Made by a program: the position numbers and the translations under genes. The notes under the pieces were generated by a model. It saw only the letters and a list, made by a program, of their open reading frames with translations. It was not told the DNA's origin and did no database searches. Shown piece by piece: positions 54,054 through 64,000 of a stretch of 64,000 bases of DNA (the stretch's first letter is position 1; each line of letters opens with the position of its first letter). The DNA comes from Microbacteriaceae bacterium (GTDB taxonomy: Bacteria; Actinomycetota; Actinomycetes; Actinomycetales; Microbacteriaceae), in the NCBI GenBank assembly GCA_009780695.1, contig WQZN01000002.1, positions 1 through 64,000 of the forward strand, given 5' to 3'.

Positions 54054-55871
54054 TTGAAGATCAAGCGGATCGGAGTGGCGCTCGCTGCGGTTGCAGCGAC
54101 TGCGGCTCTGGCGCTGGCGGGGTGTTCCGGTACGTCGAACAACTCCAGCGGCGACCAGATCAACAAGAGCCAGGCTTTGACGATCGCGCAGAACGGCCCG
54201 TTCACCGCGTACAACACGAACGTCGGCCAGGACTACACGACGTACAACACGAACATCACCTACATGACGTGGGCGAGCTTCAACTACTACGACAACACCC
54301 CGAAGCTCGTGAAGAACACCAAGTTCGGCACGTACGAGGTCGTCTCGCAGAACCCGCTGACCATCAAGTACACGGTCAACAAGGGTGTCAAGTGGAGCGA
54401 CGGCACCCCCGTCGACGCCGCCGACCTGCTCATGGAGTGGGCCAGCATGACCACGAAGTACAACAACCCCAAGGGTGTCAACTTCGGTTCGGTCGCGGCC
54501 GGCGCGTACCCGCTCGACGAGTCGAAGGCGCCGACCATCGGCGACGACGGCCGTTCGATCACCTTCTCGTACTCGAAGCCCTTCGTGGACTGGGAGCAGC
54601 TGGCGTTCAACCCGGGCATCGCGGCCCACGCGGTCTACGACGTCGCCTTCCCCGACCAGAAGCTGAGCGGCGCGGACGCCCAGAAGAAGGTCGAAGACGC
54701 GATCGAGAACAACGACACCACGACCCTCACCGCTCTGGCGAAGGCCTGGCAGACCGGCTTCGAGTTCTCGGGCGACCTCCCCGCGAACAAGACGCTCTAC
54801 CTGTCCGACGGCCCCTACGTGATCACCGACCTCAAGAAGGGTCAGTACGTCACGCTCGAGCGCAACAAGGACTACAACTGGGGCCCGATCCCGAAGGTCG
54901 ACAAGCTGACCATCCGCTTCATCCAGGACCCGACCGCCCAGGTCCAGGCCCTGCAGAACGGCGAGGTCTCGATCATCTACGGCCAGGCCGACGCCGACAC
55001 CGTGGCATCCCTCAAGGGCCTCGCGAACGTCACGACCGGCACCGAGGCCGGCTGGACCTATGAGCACGTCGACCTCACCATGTCCAACGAGACGGGCCCC
55101 GGCGGCACCACCAACAGCGGCGTCACCGCCGGTCCGTTCGACCCGAAGCACTACGGCGGCGACGCCAACAAGGCGAAGCTCGTCCGTGAGGCGTTCCTCA
55201 TGGCCCTGCCCCGTCAGCAGATCGTCGACAACCTGATCAAGCCGATCAACCCGAACGCCCAGGTCATGAACTCGATGACCGTGCTGCCCGGCACCCCGAG
55301 CTACGACTCGACGGTCGCCCAGAACGGCTCGTCGATGTACTCGAAGGTCGACATCGCCAAGGCGAAGTCGCTGCTGCAGCAGGCCGGCGTCACCGGCACC
55401 GTCAACGTGCGCTTCCTCTACGGCAAGAGCAACACCCGCCGTGCCCAGGAATACGCGCTGATCAAGGCGTCCGAGGCCCAGGCCGGCTTCAACGTCATCG
55501 ACGACGGCAACGACCAGTGGTCGTCGATCCTCGGCAACGGCTCGTACGACGCCTCGCTCTTCGCGTGGCAGTACACGTCGCTCGCCGTGACCGGCAACCA
55601 GGCGGCGCTCCAGGGCGGCGGCGGCAACAACTTCAACGGTTACTCGAACCCGACCGCTGACGCAGCCTGGAACACCCTCGCGGGCACGTTCGACACCGCC
55701 AAGCAGCAGGACCTGCTGAAGACGATCGACACGCAGATGTGGGGTGACGCCTACGGCGCCACGATCTTCCAGTTCCCGGATGTCTGGGCCGCGTCGAAGT
55801 CGGTGAAGAACGTCTCGTACTCGCCGATCGCGCCGAACCAGTTCTGGAACTTCTGGGAGTGGACCAAGTAG
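54054..55871 (+). CDS. oppA: peptide ABC transporter substrate-binding lipoprotein
   Basis: A 605-residue family 5 binding protein: signal peptide with lipobox LAGC (Cys24), then a type II cluster C fold (VKWSDGTPVDAADLLMEW, YVTLERNKDYNW, QNGEVSIIYG). It likely captures oligopeptides, though family 5 proteins also bind nickel, haem or sugars. Start is TTG 54054, directly after AGGAGG (54044-54049); no ATG or GTG fits the signal peptide. Codon use is very biased, suggesting high expression. Followed by a strong hairpin, then the permeases. Symbol by similarity. Confidence 0.9.
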   Translation: MKIKRIGVALAAVAATAALALAGCSGTSNNSSGDQINKSQALTIAQNGPFTAYNTNVGQDYTTYNTNITYMTWASFNYYDNTPKLVKNTKFGTYEVVSQNPLTIKYTVNKGVKWSDGTPVDAADLLMEWASMTTKYNNPKGVNFGSVAAGAYPLDESKAPTIGDDGRSITFSYSKPFVDWEQLAFNPGIAAHAVYDVAFPDQKLSGADAQKKVEDAIENNDTTTLTALAKAWQTGFEFSGDLPANKTLYLSDGPYVITDLKKGQYVTLERNKDYNWGPIPKVDKLTIRFIQDPTAQVQALQNGEVSIIYGQADADTVASLKGLANVTTGTEAGWTYEHVDLTMSNETGPGGTTNSGVTAGPFDPKHYGGDANKAKLVREAFLMALPRQQIVDNLIKPINPNAQVMNSMTVLPGTPSYDSTVAQNGSSMYSKVDIAKAKSLLQQAGVTGTVNVRFLYGKSNTRRAQEYALIKASEAQAGFNVIDDGNDQWSSILGNGSYDASLFAWQYTSLAVTGNQAALQGGGGNNFNGYSNPTADAAWNTLAGTFDTAKQQDLLKTIDTQMWGDAYGATIFQFPDVWAASKSVKNVSYSPIAPNQFWNFWEWTK

Positions 55872-55923
55872 GGCTGACGTACCCTGATCGGTAACGCCCG
55901 GTTCATCAGAGCCGAAAAATGAA

Positions 55924-55958
55924 GTGGTGCCGGGGCGATCTCATCGCCCCGGCACCAC
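55924..55958 (+). terminator. intra-operon hairpin after oppA
   Basis: Perfect 16-bp stem (GTGGTGCCGGGGCGAT and its complement) with a 3-nt CTC loop, 52 bp after the oppA stop and 106 bp before the permease gene. No long T-run follows. It likely terminates part of transcription or stabilises the oppA mRNA. Confidence 0.75.
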
Positions 55959-56017
55959 TACGTCGGGCCGCCGCGGACACAATCCACGCACAGGCGGCTC
56001 ACCATCGAAGGAAAACC

Positions 56018-56071
56018 ATGACTCCCACTTCCGACGGCGGGCGCAATCGCGCAAGGATGCCGCTGTGCTGA
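56018..56071 (+). CDS. possible leader peptide overlapping oppB
   Basis: A 17-codon ORF (MTPTSDGGRNRARMPLC) starting at ATG 56018 with a good AAGGAAAACC upstream. Its TGA (56069-56071) overlaps the GTG of oppB (56065) by 7 nt in another frame. This layout suggests translational coupling or a small regulatory peptide. Its short length gives no codon-based support. Confidence 0.4.
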   Translation: MTPTSDGGRNRARMPLC

Positions 56072-57612
56072 CCTTCCTTTCCAGGCGACTGCTGGCATCG
56101 ATCATCGTGCTGCTGCTCGCGTCGTACCTGGTCTACATCCTGTCCGCGAACGCGGGCGATCCTCTCGAGCAGTTGCGGACGAGCACCTCCCGCAACAAGG
56201 AAGAGCTCATCGCCCAGCGCATCCAGCAGCTCGGCCTCAACGTGCCGGCACCGCTGCGCTACTTCCTCTGGCTCGGCGGCGTGCTCAAGGTCTTCATCGG
56301 CCAGTTCACGCTCGGGCAGAACATCAGTGGCACCCCCGTGACCGCGGACATCTCGAACGCGGTCCTCGTCACGATCCAGCTCATCATCGCGAGCGTCGTG
56401 CTCGCGATCATCTTCGGTGTGCTGATCGGCATCACGACGGCGCTGCGCCAGTACAGCGGCTACGACTACACCGTCACCTTCCTGGCGTTCCTGTTCTTCT
56501 CGCTGCCGTCGTTCTTCCTCGCGGTCGTGCTGAAGGCCTACGTCGGCATCGCCTTCAACAACTACCTGGGCGACCCGCACATCGGCTGGTGGGCGTACGT
56601 GTTCATCCCGCTCGCGATGGGCGGCATCGCGGCCGGCATCTCCGGCGGGACGAGGAAGTTCCGCTTCACGACCTTCGTCGTCGCCACGCTCGCGACGCTC
56701 GGCGTCGTGGTCTACGTCGCCGTCACCAACTGGTTCGTCACCCCGAGCCTCGGTGCGGCCGACATCGTGATGGTCGCGATCATCTCGGTGGCGCTCGCGC
56801 TGTTGGTCACCGTGCTCACGACCGGGTTCCAGAACCGGAAGGCGCTCTACACGTCGCTCACGACGGTGGGCGTCGGCCTCGTGCTGTACTTCCCGTTCAT
56901 GTCGATCGCGGACCGCCTGAACCTCGGCGGGGTCGCGCTGCTCGGCCTGCTCGCCGTGGCCGTGGGCCTGCTCGTCGGCTGGTTGTACGGCGGCTTCGAC
57001 CGCGGGCAGTCGATGCGCAACGGCGCGATCACCGCGTTCCTCACGGGCATCGTGATCGTCATCAGTCGCTTCCTGCGCTCGTGGCACGACTACAGCCAGT
57101 ACGTCGCGAACGGCCGCCCGATCGCGACCGTCGGCTCGGGCACGCCGAACCTGAACTCGATCTCGACGAGCTTCTGGATCCACGGCCTCGACACCTACAC
57201 GCACCTGCTGCTGCCGACGATCTCGCTGTGCCTCATCTCGATCGCCGGCTACAGCCGCTACATGCGCGCGAACCTGCTCGACGTGATGAACTCCGACTAC
57301 ATCCGCACGGCGCGGGCCAAGGGCCTCAACCAGCGCACCGTGGTCATGCGGCACGCCTTCCGCAACTCGCTCATCCCGCTCACGACGATCGTGGCCTTCG
57401 ACCTCGGCGCCCTGCTCGGCGGCGCGGTCGTGACCGAGAACGTGTTCGGCTGGTCGGGCATGGGTCTGCTGTTCACGAACGCCCTGCGCGCCGTCGACGT
57501 CAACTCGCTCATGGGCTACTTCGTGGTCGCGGGTGTCGCCGTCGTCGTCTTCAACCTGTTGGCGGATGTCGCGTACTCCGCCCTCGACCCGAGGATCAGG
57601 ATCGCAGCATGA
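56065..57612 (+). CDS. oppB: peptide ABC transporter permease with large membrane insertion
   Basis: A 515-residue DppB/OppB-type permease, whereas the family is usually 300-340 residues. The N-terminal part (FLSRRLLASIIVLLLASYLV) and the C-terminal EAA loop (YIRTARAKGLNQRTVVMRHAFRNSLIPL, about 412-440) are standard. Between them, about residues 172-368, lies an inserted block with several extra hydrophobic segments. GTG 56065 has AAGGA 7 nt upstream. The stop overlaps oppC (ATGA). Confidence 0.87.
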   Translation: MLTFLSRRLLASIIVLLLASYLVYILSANAGDPLEQLRTSTSRNKEELIAQRIQQLGLNVPAPLRYFLWLGGVLKVFIGQFTLGQNISGTPVTADISNAVLVTIQLIIASVVLAIIFGVLIGITTALRQYSGYDYTVTFLAFLFFSLPSFFLAVVLKAYVGIAFNNYLGDPHIGWWAYVFIPLAMGGIAAGISGGTRKFRFTTFVVATLATLGVVVYVAVTNWFVTPSLGAADIVMVAIISVALALLVTVLTTGFQNRKALYTSLTTVGVGLVLYFPFMSIADRLNLGGVALLGLLAVAVGLLVGWLYGGFDRGQSMRNGAITAFLTGIVIVISRFLRSWHDYSQYVANGRPIATVGSGTPNLNSISTSFWIHGLDTYTHLLLPTISLCLISIAGYSRYMRANLLDVMNSDYIRTARAKGLNQRTVVMRHAFRNSLIPLTTIVAFDLGALLGGAVVTENVFGWSGMGLLFTNALRAVDVNSLMGYFVVAGVAVVVFNLLADVAYSALDPRIRIAA

Positions 57613-58688
57613 GCCAGCTCCCTCCCATCGAACCGGACCTCAACCAGGCCGCAGCGGACGCCACGCGTGCCGCCGACACGACCGATGCGCAGAGCAACCT
57701 CGAGCTCAAGGAGATCGAGGGCCTGAGCCAGAGCCGCATCGTCCTGCGGCGCTTCCTGCGCCACCGCGGCGCCATGATCTCGGCCGGCATCCTGCTCGCG
57801 ATCGTCGTCCTGGCGTTCTCGTCGGAAGGCATCGACGCGCTCGGCCTGAAGATCCCCGGCTGGTGGCACTACAACTACGGCCAGATCGCCGACGTGACCA
57901 ACGGCGGCGTGCCCAGCTGGCGGCACCCCTTCGGCGAGGACTCGCTCGGGCGCGACATGTTCGCGGTCGTCATGCGCGGTGCCCAGCAGTCGCTCATGAT
58001 CGTCTTCATCGTCGGCATCATCTCGCTCGTCATCGGCGTGGTCATCGGCGCGGCGTCGGGCTTCTTCCGCGGCTGGATCGACACGATCCTGATGCGCTTC
58101 ACGGACATCGTGCTCGTGATCCCGCTCATCGTCCTGACGGCGACCCTGGGGCGCAACTTCGGCGCCCGCGGCTCGCTCATCCTCGCGATCGTGCTGGGCC
58201 TGGCATCCTGGACGGCACTCGCCCGCCTCGTGCGCGGCGACTTCCTGAGCCTGCGCGAGCGCGAGTTCGTGGACGCCGCGCGCGTGGCCGGCGCAGGGCC
58301 GTGGCGCATCATGATGGTCCACATCCTGCCGAACGCCATCGGCGTGATCATCGTCAACACGACGCTGCTCATGTCGGCGACGATCCTCACCGAGTCGGCC
58401 GTGTCGTTCCTCGGCTTCGGCGTGCAGTTCCCGGACGTGTCGCTCGGCTCGGTCATCGGCCAGTACCAGGCGGCGTTCCAGACGCGCCCGTGGCTGTTCT
58501 TCTGGCCGGCGGCGTTCATCGTGATCATCTCGCTGACGATCAACTTCATCGGCGACGGCCTGCGCGACGCCTTCGACCCGCGTCAGAAGCGCGCCCTCAA
58601 CAAGGCGGCGCGCAAGGCGGCTTCGGCCTCACGCGAGAAGGCCCGCGCCGCCGCGTCGCAGAACGTATCGGAGCAGACGGCGCAGTGA
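57609..58688 (+). CDS. oppC: peptide ABC transporter permease (DppC/OppC type)
   Basis: A 359-residue permease: a polar N-terminal tail of about 50 residues, an N-terminal membrane segment, then the five-helix BPD core with EAA motif EFVDAARVAGAGPWRIMMVHILPN. HPFGEDSLGRDMF is the usual DppC landmark. Highly charged, Lys/Ala-rich C-terminal tail. Overlaps oppB by 4 bp. Its stop is 2 bp from the stop of the convergent PH-domain gene. Confidence 0.92.
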   Translation: MSQLPPIEPDLNQAAADATRAADTTDAQSNLELKEIEGLSQSRIVLRRFLRHRGAMISAGILLAIVVLAFSSEGIDALGLKIPGWWHYNYGQIADVTNGGVPSWRHPFGEDSLGRDMFAVVMRGAQQSLMIVFIVGIISLVIGVVIGAASGFFRGWIDTILMRFTDIVLVIPLIVLTATLGRNFGARGSLILAIVLGLASWTALARLVRGDFLSLREREFVDAARVAGAGPWRIMMVHILPNAIGVIIVNTTLLMSATILTESAVSFLGFGVQFPDVSLGSVIGQYQAAFQTRPWLFFWPAAFIVIISLTINFIGDGLRDAFDPRQKRALNKAARKAASASREKARAAASQNVSEQTAQ

Positions 58689-58690
58689 TG

Positions 58691-59314
58691 TCAGCGCACG
58701 AAGGCCACGCAGGCCGCGGCGGCGATCGCGAGAGCGACGAGCACCGCGGCCTCGCGGCCGAGCCAGTGCGTCACGACGCCGGTGCCTTCGACGGCGCCGC
58801 TGTCGAGGTGCCCGGCTTCGCGCAGCTCGTCCCAGTAGCGGCGCACGTAGAGCGCCGCGATGCCCGAGTCGCTCGACGGCACATCGCTCGGGCGGATCGT
58901 GCCGAGCATGAAGGTCGACTGGGGCAGGCCCGGGGCATCCGTCCTGCTCGCGCGCATGGTCGCGTAGCGGCTCGGCGCGGGGGCGGCCCACGAGGTGATC
59001 TTGCCCGCCGTCGTGACGAGCGTCAGCGCGTACTTCGTGTCGACGTTCTTGATGGCCGGCCAGGTCACGTCGTGGACGCGCAGCACATTGCGCACCTGGA
59101 CGCCCGAGATGGCGATCGTCACGCTGGGCGACCAGAACAGCAGCCACATCACGTACGCGACGAGCAGTGCCAGGGCGCCGTAGCGGGCCAGGTCGGCCCA
59201 ACGGCCCGTCGCCACGATCGCCACGAGCGACGCGGCGCAGACGCACCACACCAGCACGGTGAGCACCAGCCCGAATCGGCTCCGCAGGGTCTTCGACTCT
59301 TCCGTCACGCGCAT
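58691..59314 (-). CDS. PH domain-containing membrane protein
   Basis: A 207-residue protein: two N-terminal membrane segments (about 10-32 and 38-58), then a bacterial PH-like domain (VTIAISGVQVRNVLRVHDVTWPAIKNVDTKYAL) and a C-terminal membrane segment (about 188-205). Function unknown. It lies entirely antisense between oppC and oppDF, so operon read-through would produce RNA complementary to it. ATG 59314 with GACGAT 6 nt upstream is a weak leaderless match. Confidence 0.8.
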   Translation of the reverse strand: MRVTEESKTLRSRFGLVLTVLVWCVCAASLVAIVATGRWADLARYGALALLVAYVMWLLFWSPSVTIAISGVQVRNVLRVHDVTWPAIKNVDTKYALTLVTTAGKITSWAAPAPSRYATMRASRTDAPGLPQSTFMLGTIRPSDVPSSDSGIAALYVRRYWDELREAGHLDSGAVEGTGVVTHWLGREAAVLVALAIAAAACVAFVR

Positions 59315-59386
59315 CCCGCAATCGTCCCATCTTCTTCCGCCGCGATCGCGGCCTGACCCGCCTCCACGAGAGGAAAGCACTCACTC

Positions 59387-61054
<1,668 letters not shown>

Positions 61055-61071
61055 ACGTAACCTGCGCTCGG

Positions 61072-61077
61072 TAGACT
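61072..61077 (+). promoter_or_regulatory. candidate -10 box of typA
   Basis: TAGACT about 100 nt before the typA start, giving a leader of about 95 nt; no clear -35. Confidence 0.4.
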
Positions 61078-61178
61078 GACGGGGCGGTGCCTGAGGGCGC
61101 CGCCCCTTTCTCGCGCGGTGACGGAGCCGCGGCATCCGGCACTTCACCCGCCATCCACACCTCTAAGGACGCTCTTCC

Positions 61179-63098
<1,920 letters not shown>

Positions 63099-63119
63099 GC
63101 GCTCAGCGCCTCTCGACTC

Positions 63120-63189
63120 GACGCAGACGGGTCGATGGTGCGTGAGGATGCCCTGGCATCCCTCCGCATCATCGACCCGTTTCCGCGTC
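63120..63189. repeat. long palindrome between typA and the convergent small gene
   Basis: Arms of about 33-35 nt with short mismatches and bulges around a 2-nt loop. The core ACGGGTCGATG pairs with CATCGACCCGT, and GGATGCC pairs with GGCATCC at the tip. The right arm overlaps the last two bases of the minus-strand gene. Likely bidirectional terminator. Confidence 0.7.
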
Positions 63190-63652
63190 AGGGCAGCAGG
63201 CGGCCGAACTGCTGCGCGAACCCGATCATGTCGGTGATGCCGAAGACAAGGTTCGCGGCGGATGCCAGGCCGATCACGAGCCCGACGACCGCGAGCCCGC
63301 CGCCGGTCGCGCCCTGCCGGCGCAGGCGCCTGGCCCGGCTGGCGCCGACCGCCGAGAGAGCGAGGCTCACGAGCACCGTGAGGCACAGCAGCGGCCACGC
63401 GAAGCTCGCGAGGCCGGTGAGGATGCCGAGCACGCCGAGGGTCCAGTTGAGACGGCCGGCGGGCGGCAGAGGCGCCGGGGTCGCGCGCTGCAGCGGCATG
63501 CCGATGCGGGGGAGCGGGGCCGGCGGGGCGGCATCCTCGATCGGCGTGGCCGCTGCACTCGTCGTGGTCGCAGGCCCCGCCAGCGCCGCGCCGTCGAGCG
63601 CGGGCGCGACGAGCAGTCCGTCCTGGTTCAGCGCGAAGCCCTGTTCTGGCAC
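63188..63652 (-). CDS. small membrane protein (DUF4190-like layout)
   Basis: A 154-residue protein: an Ala/Pro-rich soluble N-terminal half (about 1-65), then two hydrophobic segments (about 68-100 and 117-140) around a basic RARRLRRQ loop. The order resembles DUF4190 proteins, but I do not recognise it firmly. GTG 63652 is supported by TAGCCT 6 nt upstream. Divergent from the last gene in the window. Confidence 0.65.
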   Translation of the reverse strand: MPEQGFALNQDGLLVAPALDGAALAGPATTTSAAATPIEDAAPPAPLPRIGMPLQRATPAPLPPAGRLNWTLGVLGILTGLASFAWPLLCLTVLVSLALSAVGASRARRLRRQGATGGGLAVVGLVIGLASAANLVFGITDMIGFAQQFGRLLP

Positions 63653-63658
63653 TCTGGC

Positions 63659-63664
63659 AGGCTA
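63659..63664 (-). promoter_or_regulatory. leaderless -10 box of the small membrane protein gene
   Basis: TAGCCT on the minus strand, 6 nt before GTG 63652. Confidence 0.5.
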
Positions 63665-63732
63665 CGGCGGCGGGGCGCGGCGGGCACGGCCCCCAACAAG
63701 GCGGGGACAGCGGGTTCTCTGACCGGGCCACG

Positions 63733-63738
63733 TAACAT
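63733..63738 (+). promoter_or_regulatory. leaderless -10 box of the terminal gene
   Basis: TAACAT ends 6 nt before ATG 63745. Confidence 0.55.
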
Positions 63739-63744
63739 TGCGCC

Positions 63745-64000
63745 ATGCAGAATCGGGCCGCGGCGTCGGTGTTCGCTCTCATCGGGGGCCTCGCGCTCGG
63801 CACCGTCGGCACCTTCGGGCACCGCGGCGTGATCGGCGTCGGCCCCGTCGACCTGCCGTGGGGGATCGTCGTCTCCGTGGCCGGCGTGCTCTGCTTCCTC
63901 GTCGGATTGCGCGTGTACACGGGGGATCGCCTGGTCACGCTGCTCGGTGCGCTCGGCGTCATCGCCCCGGTGCTGCTGTTCTCGATGGAGGGCCCCGGCG
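63745..64000 (+). CDS. integral membrane protein, partial
   Basis: 85 codons are visible before the window ends. Hydrophobic stretches at about 8-25, 38-58 and 65-80 suggest a small polytopic membrane protein. The pattern recalls DUF6113-like actinobacterial proteins, but this is tentative. Leaderless start at ATG 63745. Confidence 0.6.
   Translation, partial: MQNRAAASVFALIGGLALGTVGTFGHRGVIGVGPVDLPWGIVVSVAGVLCFLVGLRVYTGDRLVTLLGALGVIAPVLLFSMEGPG

Overview
The window reads as the chromosome of a high-GC actinobacterium, most likely of the family Microbacteriaceae. It has strong GC3 bias, frequent GTG starts and 4-bp ATGA/GTGA gene overlaps. It carries a mycothiol-dependent gene (mca) and lineage families such as DUF4307, DUF4245, DUF6264 and a PIN-PhoH2 ATPase. 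At least a dozen genes look leaderless, with a TANNNT box ending 6-8 nt before the start codon. Species cannot be fixed from the sequence alone. Nearly all of the window is core-type chromosome: I see no prophage, insertion sequence, transposase, integrase, CRISPR array, tRNA or rRNA.

Layout. 1-5.3 kb: start of a DUF3516-type helicase, a MarR regulator next to a soluble Ser/Thr kinase, an ABC-2 export pair, and lemA-htpX. 5.3-16.9 kb: aminoglycoside-phosphotransferase fold protein, YcaQ-type DNA glycosylase, AI-2E-like permease, ilvA, greA, DUF4307, mca with a small membrane partner, a hemolysin-III (TrhA) protein, uppS, a class V aminotransferase and phoH2. 17-26.8 kb: fumC, then a compact minus-strand run (xseA-xseB-DUF4245-carbonic anhydrase), divergent ispH-DUF6264, a GNAT enzyme, fba, rmuC and a DEDD exonuclease. 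26.9-32.7 kb: a heterodimeric ABC exporter with one degenerate ATP site, a methyltransferase and ychF. 33-43 kb: small accessory genes (secreted phosphodiesterase-like protein, YCII, VOC, DUF4287, DJ-1/PfpI, cyclase, truncated globin, DUF1905, secreted GH18 protein, CHAD, DUF929, methyltransferase, GyrI-like, DinB).

43-48.3 kb holds a CUT2 sugar ABC transporter and its LacI-family regulator. Near-identical palindromes sit at both promoters, which defines a local regulon. 48.4-53 kb is the glycine cleavage operon gcvT-gcvH-gcvP behind a tandem glycine riboswitch. 54-61 kb is a peptide-type ABC transporter with a hairpin after the binding-protein gene, a short leader ORF overlapping the first permease, an unusually long first permease, and a PH-domain gene lying antisense inside the operon. 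The window ends with typA, a small membrane protein and a truncated membrane protein.

The most unusual signals are not genes. Two families of dispersed intergenic palindromes occur three times each, mostly between convergent genes. Several other near-perfect long hairpins occupy convergent gene ends. The heptamer GGATGCC/GGCATCC recurs so often that it appears to override normal codon choice.
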